Of a stretch of 64,000 bases of DNA, positions 53,693 through 64,000 are shown piece by piece; position 1 is the first letter of the stretch; every line of letters starts with the position of its first letter. Source of the stretch: Thiemannella venezuelensis. GTDB taxonomy: Bacteria > Actinomycetota > Actinomycetes > Streptosporangiales > Streptosporangiaceae. A program made the translations under genes and the position numbers. The stretch lies in contig NZ_JACHJJ010000024.1 in assembly GCF_014203605.1 (NCBI RefSeq), positions 62,001 through 126,000 on the forward strand. The letters are read 5' to 3'. The notes beneath the pieces are model-generated. The model searched no databases. It was not told where the DNA came from and worked only from the letters and a program-made list of their open reading frames with translations.

Positions 53693-53711
53693 TCATGCTG
53701 GAAGGCGATCG

Positions 53712-54194
53712 ATGAGGAACGGCACACGCCTCGGCGTCGACGTCGGCTCGGTCCGCGTGGGCGTGGCCCGCAGCGACCCCTCGGGGCTGCTGGCCACACC
53801 GGTGGAGACCGTACGGCGCGGCAGGGGCGACCTGGACCGGCTGGCCGGGCTCGCGGCCGAGTACGAGGCCGTCGAGGTCGTGGTCGGCCTGCCGACCTCG
53901 CTGTCGGGCCGGGAGGGGCAGGCGGCGGGGCTCGCCCGCGAGTTCGCGGTACGGCTCGCCGCCCGGCTGGATCCGGTTCCGGTGCGGCTGTTCGACGAGA
54001 GGCTGACCACGGTCACCGCCCAGCAGGGCCTGCGGGCCAGCGGGGTGAAGGCGAAGAACCAGCGCGACGTGGTGGACCAGGCCGCCGCCGTGGTGCTGCT
54101 CCAGGCGGCCCTGGACGCCGAGCGCGCCACCGGCAGGCCCCCCGGGCGGCCGGTCGAGCCGCCGCGGAGCCGTTCGGGAGGGGAGGCCGGTTGA
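53712..54194 (+). CDS. ruvX: Putative Holliday junction resolvase RuvX (YqgF)
   Basis: The 160-residue RNase H-fold protein has [31 protein letters not shown] and the acidic DERLTTVTA, followed by the C-terminal [13 protein letters not shown]. YqgF proteins are linked to 16S rRNA 5'-end maturation and to junction cleavage. GGAAGG precedes the ATG. It lies in the usual alaS-ruvX-mltG-aroE order. Confidence 0.93.
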   Translation: MRNGTRLGVDVGSVRVGVARSDPSGLLATPVETVRRGRGDLDRLAGLAAEYEAVEVVVGLPTSLSGREGQAAGLAREFAVRLAARLDPVPVRLFDERLTTVTAQQGLRASGVKAKNQRDVVDQAAAVVLLQAALDAERATGRPPGRPVEPPRSRSGGEAG

Positions 54195-54496
54195 CCGGCG
54201 TCGAGCCATACGGAACCGGTCGACCTGGTTTGCGCCGACGGTCGTGGAGCATAGAATCACGAAATTCGCTGACAAAGAGAGTGAGTTCGTGAGATACCGG
54301 GAAAAGCCGAGCAGATCCGCCCGGGTGCGGTGATGTTCGACGGAACGCCCCTCACCCCGTCGCGTGCGGCGGCAGGCGCCCGGGAGCCGAGGGACGGCGC
54401 CCCGGGCAGTGGCACGTTTGGCTCGGCGAACCTTCATGGTTCGGCAGGTTCGCTTGACGCCGGGTTGCCCGTACCGGGAGATTGGCCAGCGACTCT
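54195..54496 (+). promoter_or_regulatory. mltG leader with promoter
   Basis: TTTGCG (54229-54234) and TAGAAT (54252-54257), 17 bp apart, form a good housekeeping promoter, giving a leader of about 230 nt. I looked for a c-di-AMP (ydaO) riboswitch, common ahead of actinomycete wall hydrolases, but could not match its conserved core. The leader holds two small overlapping frames: 54289-54333 (14 residues) and 54333-54500. Confidence 0.5.
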
Positions 54497-54500
54497 ATGA
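54333..54500 (+). CDS. Possible 55-codon upstream ORF coupled to mltG
   Basis: An ATG overlaps the stop of a 14-codon GTG-started frame (TGATG at 54331-54335), and its own TGA overlaps the mltG ATG (ATGA at 54497-54500). Third positions are G/C-rich in the first half but only mixed in the second, so coding is doubtful. mltG itself has no proper Shine-Dalgarno, which makes coupling plausible. Confidence 0.3.
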   Translation: MFDGTPLTPSRAAAGAREPRDGAPGSGTFGSANLHGSAGSLDAGLPVPGDWPATL

Positions 54501-55666
54501 ACGATCTCGATCTGGACTTCCTGGTCGGCGCTGACAACGACGATGGTCGGTCGAAGCGCCGGTCCCGCGCGTCCGCAGGACGCGACTCCGGTGGCAGGCG
54601 TGGCCGCCGCCGCAAGCGCCGCCGCAACAAGGGCGGCTTCCTGGCCCCGATGCTCGCGCTGATCGTCCTGCTGGGCGGCATCGGCGGGGGCGGCTACTAC
54701 GGCTACACCTGGCTGCGTGACGCCATGGTCGTCGAGGACTACACCGGCCAGGGCACCGGTGAGGTCGCGGTGGAGATCAAGCAGGGGGAGACCGCCTCCG
54801 ACGTCGCGCAGACCCTGGTGGAGCAGGACGTGGTGAAGAGCACCGACGCGTTCGTCGAGGCGATCGCCGCCGCGGGCAAGAGCTCCTCCCTCCAGCCGGG
54901 CGTCTACACCCTGCGCAAGCAGATGTCGGCCGCCGCCGCAGTCGAGCTGCTCGACCCGAGCAAGCAGCTGCTGGAGCGGGTCACCCTCAAGGAGGGCCTG
55001 CGCCTGTCCGACACGTTCAAGGTGCTGGCCAAGGCCACCGGCAAGCCGGAGAAGGAGTTCCAGCAGGCGGCGAAGGACGCCGCCGCCCTGGGGCTGCCCG
55101 CCTACGCCAAGGGCAACCTGGAGGGCTACGCCTTCCCGGCGACCTACGACATCACCCCCAAGATGTCGGCCGCCGACATCCTCACCGCGATGGTCGACCG
55201 CTTCAACCAGACCGCGGAGAAGGACCGGCTGGAGGCGGAGGCGAAGGCGCTCGGGTACACGCCGCACGAGATCATGACGGTCGCCAGCATCGTCCAGGCC
55301 GAGGCCGGCAGCGTCGAGGACATGGGCAAGATCGCCCGGGTCATCTACAACCGCCTCGCCGTGGACCAGATGCTGGAGATGGACAGCACGACCTTCTACG
55401 GGCTGAAGAGGTACGGCGTCGCCCTGAACAACGCCGAGGTCGAGAGCAAGTCGCCCTACAACACCTACCGCAGGACCGGGCTGCCGCCCGGCCCGATCTC
55501 CAACCCCGGCGACCACGCCATCCAGGCGGCGCTCAACCCGCCCAAGGGCAAGTGGCGCTGGTTCGTCACCACCGACCTGGAGCGGGGCATCACCAAGTTC
55601 GTCGAGACCGAGGCCGAGTTCATGAAGATCAAGGCCGAGTTCGAGCGGAACAGGGGCGGCGGGTGA
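54497..55666 (+). CDS. mltG: Endolytic murein transglycosylase MltG
   Basis: The 389-residue protein has a basic cytoplasmic N-terminus (RRGRRRKRRRNK), one membrane helix (about residues 50-70), a LysM-like subdomain and the YceG/MltG catalytic domain with the Glu in VASIVQAEAGS and NPGDHAIQAALNP near the end. It cuts nascent glycan strands and sets their length. The ATG at 54497 is chosen; a TTG five codons upstream sits on top of GGGAG. The stop overlaps aroE (GTGA). Confidence 0.93.
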   Translation: MNDLDLDFLVGADNDDGRSKRRSRASAGRDSGGRRGRRRKRRRNKGGFLAPMLALIVLLGGIGGGGYYGYTWLRDAMVVEDYTGQGTGEVAVEIKQGETASDVAQTLVEQDVVKSTDAFVEAIAAAGKSSSLQPGVYTLRKQMSAAAAVELLDPSKQLLERVTLKEGLRLSDTFKVLAKATGKPEKEFQQAAKDAAALGLPAYAKGNLEGYAFPATYDITPKMSAADILTAMVDRFNQTAEKDRLEAEAKALGYTPHEIMTVASIVQAEAGSVEDMGKIARVIYNRLAVDQMLEMDSTTFYGLKRYGVALNNAEVESKSPYNTYRRTGLPPGPISNPGDHAIQAALNPPKGKWRWFVTTDLERGITKFVETEAEFMKIKAEFERNRGGG

Positions 55667-56493
55667 CGCGGGCCGCTGTCCTCGGCTCGCCCATCGCCCA
55701 CTCGCTCTCGCCGTACCTGCACCGGGCCGCCTACCGCGCGATGGGCCTGGACGGCTGGAGCTACGAGGCGATCGAGTGCGACGAGGCGGGGCTGCCCGCC
55801 CTGCTCGGCGGGCTCGGCCCCGGGTGGGCCGGGCTCTCGCTGACCATGCCGCTCAAGCGGGCCGTGCTCCCGCTGCTCGACACGGTCTCCGACCTCGCCG
55901 TCGAGGTGGGCGGGGCCAACACCGTGGTCTTCTCCGGCGGCGCCCGGCACGGTGACAACACCGACGTGTACGGCATCGTCCGGGCCCTGGCCGAGGCCGG
56001 GGCGGCCGCGCCCCGCTCCGCGACGGTCCTCGGCGGCGGGGCGACCGCCGCCTCCACGCTGGCCGCCCTGCGCGAACTGGGCCTGGGCGGGGCGACGCTG
56101 GTGGTGCGCGACCCGGCCAGGGCGGGGGAGACCGCCGAGGTGGCCGAACGACTGGGGATCGCGCTGGAGGTGCAGACCTTCGACAAGCTCGACACGGCCC
56201 TGGACGCCGACCTCGTCGTCTCGACCCTGCCCTCCGGCGCGGCGGACGACCTCGCCGAGACGGTGGCCGCCCGGGTGCCCGCGGTCTTCGACGTGGTCTA
56301 CGCCCCCTGGCCGACCCGGCTGGCGGGAGCCGTACGGCGGGCGGGCGGGACCGTGATCGGCGGGTTCCCGATGCTGCTGCACCAGGCGGTCCGGCAGGTC
56401 GAGCTGATGACCGGCCGGACCGACGTCCCGGTGGAGGCGATGCGCGCGGCGGGGGAGGCCGAGATCCTCAGGCGAGCCGGTCGGGCGAGCTGA
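55663..56493 (+). CDS. aroE: Shikimate dehydrogenase
   Basis: Reduces 3-dehydroshikimate with NADPH in aromatic amino acid synthesis. The 276-residue protein has GSPIAHSLSPYLHRAAY, the catalytic Lys in LTMPLKRAV, the Asp in DNTDVYG, and the NADP loop VLGGGATAAS. Some actinobacterial homologues are less specific paralogues, but the shikimate-binding residues here look complete. It overlaps mltG by 4 bp, and its 3' end overlaps the opposite membrane protein gene by 26 bp. Confidence 0.93.
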   Translation: MTRAAVLGSPIAHSLSPYLHRAAYRAMGLDGWSYEAIECDEAGLPALLGGLGPGWAGLSLTMPLKRAVLPLLDTVSDLAVEVGGANTVVFSGGARHGDNTDVYGIVRALAEAGAAAPRSATVLGGGATAASTLAALRELGLGGATLVVRDPARAGETAEVAERLGIALEVQTFDKLDTALDADLVVSTLPSGAADDLAETVAARVPAVFDVVYAPWPTRLAGAVRRAGGTVIGGFPMLLHQAVRQVELMTGRTDVPVEAMRAAGEAEILRRAGRAS

Positions 56494-57424
56494 CCGTCCC
56501 GGAGCCGTACGGCCTGAAGCCGTGCCTGGCCACGGTGAACAGGACCGCGATGAGGAGCACCTCCAGCAGGAGGGGCGGCCAGCCCCGCAGTTCGAGCTGC
56601 ATGACGGCCTGCTGTCCCTGGACCGCCAGAACGATCGGGAGCAGGAGCAGGACGGCGCGCCGTCCCACCGGGGTGCGGCAGCCGGCCCCGCAGGCCATGG
56701 CGATCAGCGCCGGGGCGGTCATCTGCTCGATGAAGAGGTCGACCATGAACGCGTGCCAGACGATGGTCGTCGCCGCCAGCGCCAGAGCGGAGACGGCCGT
56801 CCAGCGGAGCAGGGTGCCGCGTCCCACGAGGTTCACGCCCTCGGCCGGGCGGGAGGCGAAGGTCATCAGCAGGGCGGCGAGGACGCCCGGCAGGGACTGG
56901 GACACGATGGCGGAGGGGATGAACCACTCCGCGGCGGCGGCGGTCTCCCCGATCAGGACCAGGAGCGTGTGGTAGGTCAGGACGGAGCCGCCGAGGCCCC
57001 AGATCCACGCCCAGGCCACCGCCGCCCAGCGCGGCCCGCGCAGCGCCAGCAGGAGAAGGAGCCCGTTCGGCAGGAAGGCCAGGGCGAGGCTGACCAGATG
57101 GTCGCGCAGGGACGCCGGCCCGCTGACGAACAGCGTGATGGCGACGGGTCCGGTGACGGTGACGAGGAAGAAGAGCGGGGCGACGATCGCGGCCGCGTTC
57201 AGCGCGTCGCGCCAGTGAGCGGAGGACGCGGGTCCGACAAGCCGCTGGACGCGGATGGCGACCGCGCCGCGGAGGAGGTCGAAGGCGTCGCGCGGATCGG
57301 GGAAGCTCCGCCCGGGCTCCGCTCCGGCCAGGAGCACCCCGATCATCTCTTCTCCGTGGCGGGCGCGGTGGTCCTGCGGATACCACGCCAGGAGTCTGCG
57401 GTAGCGGGTTTCGAGCGCGCTCAT
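56468..57424 (-). CDS. Multi-span membrane protein paired with a PadR regulator
   Basis: The 318-residue protein begins with a soluble segment (TRYRRLLAWYPQDHRARHGEEMIGVLL), then about eight membrane helices. This N-terminal pattern is frequent in actinomycete proteins encoded directly behind PadR regulators; their role is unknown. Its ATG overlaps the PadR stop (ATGA at 57421-57424). Confidence 0.75.
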   Translation of the reverse strand: MSALETRYRRLLAWYPQDHRARHGEEMIGVLLAGAEPGRSFPDPRDAFDLLRGAVAIRVQRLVGPASSAHWRDALNAAAIVAPLFFLVTVTGPVAITLFVSGPASLRDHLVSLALAFLPNGLLLLLALRGPRWAAVAWAWIWGLGGSVLTYHTLLVLIGETAAAAEWFIPSAIVSQSLPGVLAALLMTFASRPAEGVNLVGRGTLLRWTAVSALALAATTIVWHAFMVDLFIEQMTAPALIAMACGAGCRTPVGRRAVLLLLPIVLAVQGQQAVMQLELRGWPPLLLEVLLIAVLFTVARHGFRPYGSGTVSSPDRLA

Positions 57425-57849
57425 TCCGCGCCTCCCGCGAGGCCGCGGTGGAACGGGCTCCCTCCCGGCAGGACGCGGTGCGGTGCGGAGCCTCCCCGGA
57501 GGGTGCGGCCGAACAGCGTGCCTCCTGCCGGCCGGGCGCGCAGGCGGGTGGCGGCGGCCTCGGCGTGCCGGCGCAGGCGCTCGGCCTCGGCGGCCAGGCG
57601 GGTGCTCCCCTCGTCGGTCAGCCGGTAGTAGCGGCGCACGCGGCCGTCGACGACCTCCTCGCGGTCGGTCGCGATGAGCCCCTCGGACTGGAGGCGGTCC
57701 AGCGCGGCGTAGAGGGTGCCCGCGCGGAGCCGCACCCGGTCGCCGGAGATCTCCCCGACGTCGGTGATCACTCCGTACCCGTGCTGGGGGCCCGCGGCGA
57801 GGGCGGTGAGGATCAGGAACGTCGGCTCCTGCATCGATCGTTCACTCAT
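57421..57849 (-). CDS. PadR-family transcriptional regulator
   Basis: The 142-residue protein has the PadR winged helix (LTALAAGPQHGYGVITDVGEISGDRVRLRAGTLYAALDRL in overlapping pieces, then RRYYRLTDEG) and a short C-terminal helix for dimerisation. It probably represses itself and the coupled membrane protein. An AT-rich palindrome covers its promoter. Confidence 0.93.
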   Translation of the reverse strand: MSERSMQEPTFLILTALAAGPQHGYGVITDVGEISGDRVRLRAGTLYAALDRLQSEGLIATDREEVVDGRVRRYYRLTDEGSTRLAAEAERLRRHAEAAATRLRARPAGGTLFGRTLRGGSAPHRVLPGGSPFHRGLAGGAE

Positions 57850-57850
57850 G

Positions 57851-57870
57851 TGATCTTTATATATCGATCA
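57851..57870 (-). promoter_or_regulatory. PadR promoter and candidate operator
   Basis: TGATC (57851-57855) and GATCA (57866-57870) flank an AT-rich centre; 8 of 10 positions per half are symmetric. The minus-strand -10 (TATAAA, 57861 down to 57856) lies within it, 6 nt before the ATG, so the transcript is probably leaderless and the site would block it. Confidence 0.5.
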
Positions 57871-58203
57871 TCTGCATACCGGCAAGGGATGATTCTGAGC
57901 TCGCGCGTGGTTGTGGTAACGTGGCTACTCGATCGGTCCGGCATGCCTGCCGGACGCGCAAGCGGAGGTTCTCCTCCCACCTGGCCGGCCGCGAGGTCGG
58001 CAGGTAAGGATCACGCCGGGTGAAACCGGCGGGCTTACGGCTTCGAGGCTTGTGAGCCCATGTGGCCCCGCATGCGCGACGTGCGGGGCACTTTGCGTTC
58101 CGCGCCCCGGCCACGGGGCGCGACCGGCGCGACCTCCCGGCACGATCGAGCACGTGGCAGCCGTCCCCGATGGGCGGCAGCGGATCGCAACCTAGGAGGC
58201 CCC
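57871..58203 (+). promoter_or_regulatory. Structured infC leader
   Basis: No gene is supported in this stretch. TAACGT (57917-57922) is a possible -10. Stems follow: 57936-57943/57948-57955 (8 bp), 58014-58019/58026-58031 (6 bp), 58031-58038/58052-58059 (8 bp, one wobble), 58065-58072/58082-58089 (8 bp, then CTTTGCGTT) and 58101-58109/58114-58122 (9 bp, perfect). The fourth looks like an attenuator. AGGAGG precedes the ATC start by 4 nt. I cannot match it to a named leader family. Confidence 0.55.
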
Positions 58204-58818
58204 ATCAGCGCCGAGCCCCGCATCAACGACCGTATTCGTGTGCCCGAGGTGCGCCTCGTCGGCCCGAACGGCGAACAGGTGGGCATCGTCTCCATCGGCG
58301 ATGCTCTGAAGCTGGCTCAGGAGGCCGACCTCGACCTCGTGGAGGTCGCGGCCACGGCTCGCCCGCCCGTGTGCAAGCTCATGGACTACGGCAAGTTCAA
58401 GTACGAGTCCGCCATGAAGGCACGCGAGGCGCGTCGCAACCAGGCTTACACGATCATCAAGGAGATCAAGCTCCGGCCGAAGATCGACCCGCACGACTAC
58501 GAGACCAAGAAGGGTCACGTGGTGCGGTTCCTCAAGGCGGGAGACAAGGTCAAGGTCACGATCATGTTCCGCGGGCGGGAGCAGTCCCGGCCCGAGCTGG
58601 GTTTCCGGCTCCTGCAGCGGCTGGCGGAGGACGTCACGGAGCTCGGCTTCGTGGAGTCCCAGCCCAAGCAGGACGGCCGAAACATGATCATGGTGATCGG
58701 CCCGCACAAGAAGAAGGCCGAGGCCAAGGCCGAGAAGGCCGCGGCCAAGGCGCGGCGAGACGACGAACCCGCGGGGACCGAGGCGTCCTCCGACGAGGCG
58801 TCCGCTCCGCAGGAGTGA
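58204..58818 (+). CDS. infC: Translation initiation factor IF-3 (ATC start)
   Basis: IF-3 binds the 30S subunit and checks the initiator tRNA-codon pair. The 204-residue protein has the N-domain ([22 protein letters not shown]), the linker helix and the C-domain ([26 protein letters not shown] in part), then a Lys/Ala/Glu tail. The start is an ATC at 58204 directly behind AGGAGG; no ATG, GTG or TTG gives the conserved N-terminus. Rare starts are the rule for infC and allow IF-3 to limit its own synthesis. Confidence 0.95.
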   Translation: MSAEPRINDRIRVPEVRLVGPNGEQVGIVSIGDALKLAQEADLDLVEVAATARPPVCKLMDYGKFKYESAMKAREARRNQAYTIIKEIKLRPKIDPHDYETKKGHVVRFLKAGDKVKVTIMFRGREQSRPELGFRLLQRLAEDVTELGFVESQPKQDGRNMIMVIGPHKKKAEAKAEKAAAKARRDDEPAGTEASSDEASAPQE

Positions 58819-58854
58819 CTCGCATAGCCTGAACGGGCAGTCGCGAGAGGGAAC

Positions 58855-58874
58855 CGAGACCGGGTCCGGTCTCG
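58855..58874 (+). terminator. Hairpin in the infC-rpmI gap
   Basis: CGAGACC (58855-58861) pairs perfectly with GGTCTCG (58868-58874), loop GGGTCC. TTGACT (58890-58895) follows and could be a -35 of an internal promoter, although no good -10 goes with it. It may tune rpmI-rplT relative to infC. Confidence 0.4.
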
Positions 58875-58944
58875 TAGTCAGGCATGCCCTTGACTCGGGT
58901 TACCGGCCCGGGACATCGGCACGATCGAGGGAGAGACGGCTGAG

Positions 58945-59139
58945 ATGCCGAAGATGAAGACGCACAGTGGTGCGAAGAAGCGGTTCCGGATCACCGGCTC
59001 CGGCAAGATCAAGCGCCGCCGCGCCAACCGCGCGCACTACAACGAGTGGAAGTCGTCCACCCTGACGCGCCGTCTCAAGCCCGAGGTCGTGCTCTCCGAC
59101 GCCGACTCGAAGAAGATCAAGAAGCTGCTCGCTAAGTAA
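58945..59139 (+). CDS. rpmI: Ribosomal protein L35
   Basis: The 64-residue basic protein has the standard [20 protein letters not shown] start and full length. It is a 50S subunit component. GAGGGAGAG lies upstream of the ATG. Middle gene of infC-rpmI-rplT. Confidence 0.98.
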   Translation: MPKMKTHSGAKKRFRITGSGKIKRRRANRAHYNEWKSSTLTRRLKPEVVLSDADSKKIKKLLAK

Positions 59140-59163
59140 CGACCCCCGGGGAGATAGATACAC

Positions 59164-59547
59164 ATGGCACGCGTGAAGCGGGCGATCAACGCCAAGAAGA
59201 AGCGCAGGGTCGTTCTCGAGCGGGCGAGCGGCTACCGGGGCCAGCGGTCGCGTCTGTACCGCAAGGCCAAGGAGCAGATGCTCCACTCGATGACCTACGC
59301 CTACCGCGACCGCAAGGACCGCAAGGGCACCTTCCGCCGTCTCTGGATCCAGCGCATCAACGCTGCTGCCCGCCAGAACGGCATCACCTACAACCGGCTC
59401 ATCCAGGGTCTGCGCCTCGCGGAGATCCACGTGGACCGGAAGATCCTCGCCGACCTCGCGGTCAACGACGCCGCCACGTTCGCGACCCTGGTCGAGGCCG
59501 CCAAGAAGGCGCTGCCGGCCAACGTGAACGCCCCGGTCGCGCACTGA
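59164..59547 (+). CDS. rplT: Ribosomal protein L20
   Basis: The 127-residue protein is a primary 23S rRNA-binding assembly protein and, in other bacteria, a translational repressor of its own operon. It has [20 protein letters not shown] and the C-terminal globular part ([20 protein letters not shown]). GGGGAG precedes the ATG. A 15-bp terminator follows. Confidence 0.98.
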   Translation: MARVKRAINAKKKRRVVLERASGYRGQRSRLYRKAKEQMLHSMTYAYRDRKDRKGTFRRLWIQRINAAARQNGITYNRLIQGLRLAEIHVDRKILADLAVNDAATFATLVEAAKKALPANVNAPVAH

Positions 59548-59611
59548 GGCCACGCCGGGCGCACACCGGACGGCCGCGACCGCGTCGCGCCGGACACCGG
59601 TTCTGCACGGC

Positions 59612-59645
59612 ACGCGGCCCACAGCGATCACGCTGTGGGCCGCGT
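59612..59645 (+). terminator. rplT terminator hairpin
   Basis: ACGCGGCCCACAGCG (59612-59626) pairs perfectly over 15 bp with 59631-59645, loop ATCA, followed by TCGCATTCT. Confidence 0.8.
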
Positions 59646-59675
59646 TCGCATTCTCGGGCTTCTCTAAGGACGGTT

Positions 59676-60482
59676 ATGGCGGGCTCTGAACTGACGAACA
59701 CCAGGTCGCCGCGGGTCAAGGCCGCTCGGCGGCTGACCAAGCGGGCCTTCCGGGACCGGGACCGGTCCTTCCTGGCCGAAGGGCCGCAGGCGGTCCGCGA
59801 GGCGCTGGCCCTGGACGACGTCGTCACGGAGCTGTTCACCACCGCCGAGGCCGAGGTCCGGCACCCCGAGATCGTCGCCGCGGCGCGGTCCGCCGGCGTC
59901 CCGGTCCACCGGGCCAGCGGCGAGGTCATGTCCGAGCTCGCCCAGACGGTCACGCCGCAGGGACTGCTGGCCGTCTGCAGGTTCGTGCACGTGCCGCTGG
60001 AGCGGGCCGTCCCCGCCGGCACCCGCCTGGTGGCCGTCCTCGCGCACGTCCGCGACCCCGGCAACGCCGGGACGGTGCTGCGCTCCGCCGACGCCGCCGG
60101 CGCCGGCGCGGTGGTCTTCACCGACGCCTCGGTCGACCCCTACAACGGCAAGTGCGTGCGCGCCAGCGCCGGCAGCCTCTTCCACCTCCCGGTCGCGATC
60201 GGGGCGCCGGTCGCGCAGGCCGTGCAGCGGCTCAAGGAGTCCGGGCTGCGCGTGCTGGCCGCCGACGGCGCGGGCACGCACACGCTGGACGACGTGGACC
60301 TGTCCGGGCCGACCGCGTGGCTGTTCGGCAACGAGGCGTGGGGGCTGCCGGAGGAGATCCTGCGACTCGCCGACGACGTCGTCCGGGTGCCGATCTACGG
60401 ACGGGCCGAGAGCCTGAACCTCGCCACCGCCGCAGCGGTGTGTCTGTACGCATCTGCCCGATCCCAGCGGGCCGGAGCCTGA
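59676..60482 (+). CDS. TrmH/SpoU-family RNA 2'-O-ribose methyltransferase
   Basis: The 268-residue SPOUT enzyme has an N-terminal substrate-binding domain and the knotted SAM site with the three motifs VRDPGNAGTVLRSADAAGA, FGNEAWGL and VPIYGRAESLNLATAAAV. It is the 23S rRNA (guanosine-2'-O)-like form encoded between rplT and pheS in actinobacteria; the modified nucleotide is not proven. Related enzymes at this place confer thiostrepton-type resistance only when specific; I see no sign of a producer cluster here. AAGGA precedes the ATG. Confidence 0.92.
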   Translation: MAGSELTNTRSPRVKAARRLTKRAFRDRDRSFLAEGPQAVREALALDDVVTELFTTAEAEVRHPEIVAAARSAGVPVHRASGEVMSELAQTVTPQGLLAVCRFVHVPLERAVPAGTRLVAVLAHVRDPGNAGTVLRSADAAGAGAVVFTDASVDPYNGKCVRASAGSLFHLPVAIGAPVAQAVQRLKESGLRVLAADGAGTHTLDDVDLSGPTAWLFGNEAWGLPEEILRLADDVVRVPIYGRAESLNLATAAAVCLYASARSQRAGA

Positions 60483-60560
60483 ACGACCCCGGCTCCGACG
60501 CTGCCGTAGAACGCGGGAAACCCGCTATTGTCGGCCTTGTAGCGTCGAGGAGGCGGGGTC

Positions 60561-62963
<2,403 letters not shown>

Positions 62964-62964
<1 letters not shown>

Positions 62965-64000
62965 TGAGGGTCCCGCTCTCATGGCTGCGGGAGTACGTCG
63001 ATCTCCCCGCCGTCACCGCCCACGAGGTCGCCGAGAAGCTGACCGCGGCCGGGCTCAAACTGGAGGCCGTCACCTCCTACGGCCACGACGTGAAGAACGT
63101 CGTCGTCGGCGAGGTGCTCTCCGTCGAGGAGCTGGAGGGCTTCAAGAAGCCCATCCGGCACTGCCAGGTCGAGGTCGGCGAGGCCGCCCCGCGCCAGATC
63201 GTCTGCGGCGCGACCAACTTCACCGCCGGCGACCGGGTCCCGGTCGTGCTGCCCGGCGGCGTGCTGCCCGGCGGGTTCGAGGTCGGCGCGCGCAAGACGT
63301 ATGGGCGGCTGTCGGAGGGCATGATCTGCTCCGAGCGCGAGCTGGGCCTCGGCGACGACCACTCCGGCATCATGGTGCTGCCCGAGGGCACGCCGATCGG
63401 CGCCGACGTGGTCGAGCTGCTCGGCCTGCGCGAGGACGTCATCGAGCTGGAGATCACGCCGGACATCGGCTACGCCCTGTCCATCCGGGGCGTGGCCCGC
63501 GAGGCCGCCACCGCCTTCGGGGTCGCCTTCCGCGACCCGGCCGACGTCTCACCGCCGATCGAGTCCGGTCCCTCCTACCCGGCCTCGATCGCCGACCCGA
63601 CGGCGTGCGACCGCTTCGTGCTGCGCGAGATCCACGGCTTCGACCCGCACGCGCCCAGCCCGTTCTGGCTGCGGGCCAGGCTGACCAGGGCCGGCATGCG
63701 CCCCGTCTCGCTGGCCGTCGACGTCACCAACTACGTGATGCTGGAGCTCGGCCAGCCGCTGCACGCCTTCGACGCGACCAGGCTCACCGGTGAGATCGTG
63801 GTGCGCCGGGCGCAGCCGGGGGAGAAGCTGGAGACGCTCGACCACGTCGTGCGCGCCCTCAACCCCGAGGACGTCCTGATCACCGACGGCTCCGGTGCGA
63901 TCTCGATGGCCGGGACCATGGGCGGTCTGCACACCGAGATCTCCGGCGAGTCCACCGACATCGTCATCGAGGCCGCGCACTTCTCCGCCAGCGGCATCGC
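62964..64000 (+). CDS. pheT: Phenylalanyl-tRNA synthetase beta subunit (3' end beyond the window)
   Basis: The first 345 codons are present. They cover the N-terminal region ([14 protein letters not shown]), the EMAP/OB tRNA-binding domain (GADQ-like segment [19 protein letters not shown]), B1/B3-B4 editing domains ([18 protein letters not shown]) and the start of B5. The beta subunit binds tRNA and clears mischarged Tyr-tRNA-Phe. It is translationally coupled to pheS. Confidence 0.97.

Noticed and set aside
54195-54496. c-di-AMP (ydaO) riboswitch ahead of mltG
   Set aside because: Expected from the function of the gene, but I could not match the conserved core elements; a covariance search would decide.
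59676-60482. Thiostrepton-resistance methyltransferase
   Set aside because: The gene is in the conserved rplT-pheS interval found in non-producers and no thiopeptide genes are near, so a housekeeping methyltransferase is more likely.

Overview
The window is about 64 kb of very GC-rich DNA (coding third positions almost all G or C) from an actinomycete chromosome. GTG starts, GTGA/ATGA stop-start overlaps, a PimA/PatA/PgsA phosphatidylinositol-mannoside set, an actinobacterial DapD, DUF349, EF-G2 and the order ruvCAB-yajC-secDF-apt-rsh all point to Actinomycetia. I infer a Streptosporangium/Nonomuraea-like organism, but the sequence alone does not prove the genus. Nearly everything is chromosomal core. 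I see no prophage, IS element, CRISPR array, rRNA or tRNA.

Layout. 1-10 kb is mostly signalling and transport: a PAS/GAF SpoIIE phosphatase cut by the left edge, a BASS-type transporter, an FtsX-type ABC exporter divergent from a two-component pair, then dapD with a degenerate PAP2-like membrane protein. 10-25 kb carries thrS, a HIT hydrolase and pgsA-patA-pimA. This is the neighbourhood known from Mycobacterium tuberculosis (Rv2614c-Rv2609c), but here it is split by two blocks: TetR + beta-hydroxyacid dehydrogenase + Gls24, and a membrane phosphatase-fold protein + GHL10 hydrolase + EF-G2. 25-31 kb holds a DUF3048 lipoprotein, pdxS, a frame-broken small ORF, pdxT, a YebC protein and a cation/proton antiporter. 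30.6-39.6 kb is ruvC-ruvA-ruvB (under a LexA-type box), yajC-secD-secF, apt and the bifunctional (p)ppGpp enzyme. 39.7-48 kb holds DUF349, two paralogous cyclophilin lipid/membrane-anchored isomerases, an MBL hydrolase, hisS-aspS and a P450. 48-57 kb is rarA, two small membrane proteins, alaS, ruvX, mltG, aroE and a PadR/membrane-protein pair. 57.9-64 kb is the infC-rpmI-rplT operon, a TrmH methyltransferase, a PAS histidine kinase and pheS-pheT (right edge cuts pheT).

Recurring themes are translation (six tRNA synthetase genes, IF-3, L35, L20, two RNA-related enzymes), DNA recombination and repair (RuvABC, RuvX, RarA) and envelope work (SecDF, MltG, PIM synthesis). Several genes start 7-8 nt after a TANNNT hexamer, suggesting leaderless mRNAs. 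infC has an ATC start behind a strong Shine-Dalgarno and a long structured leader.

The least ordinary features are: an 11-bp triple repeat between pdxS and pdxT that breaks a 93-codon ORF which would be intact with two copies; the same repeat matches the 3' end of 16S rRNA; a 17-bp minisatellite beside a perfect 15-bp hairpin; a 16-bp motif shared by the TetR promoter and the start of its partner gene; and a long G-run tract beside the SpoIIE phosphatase.
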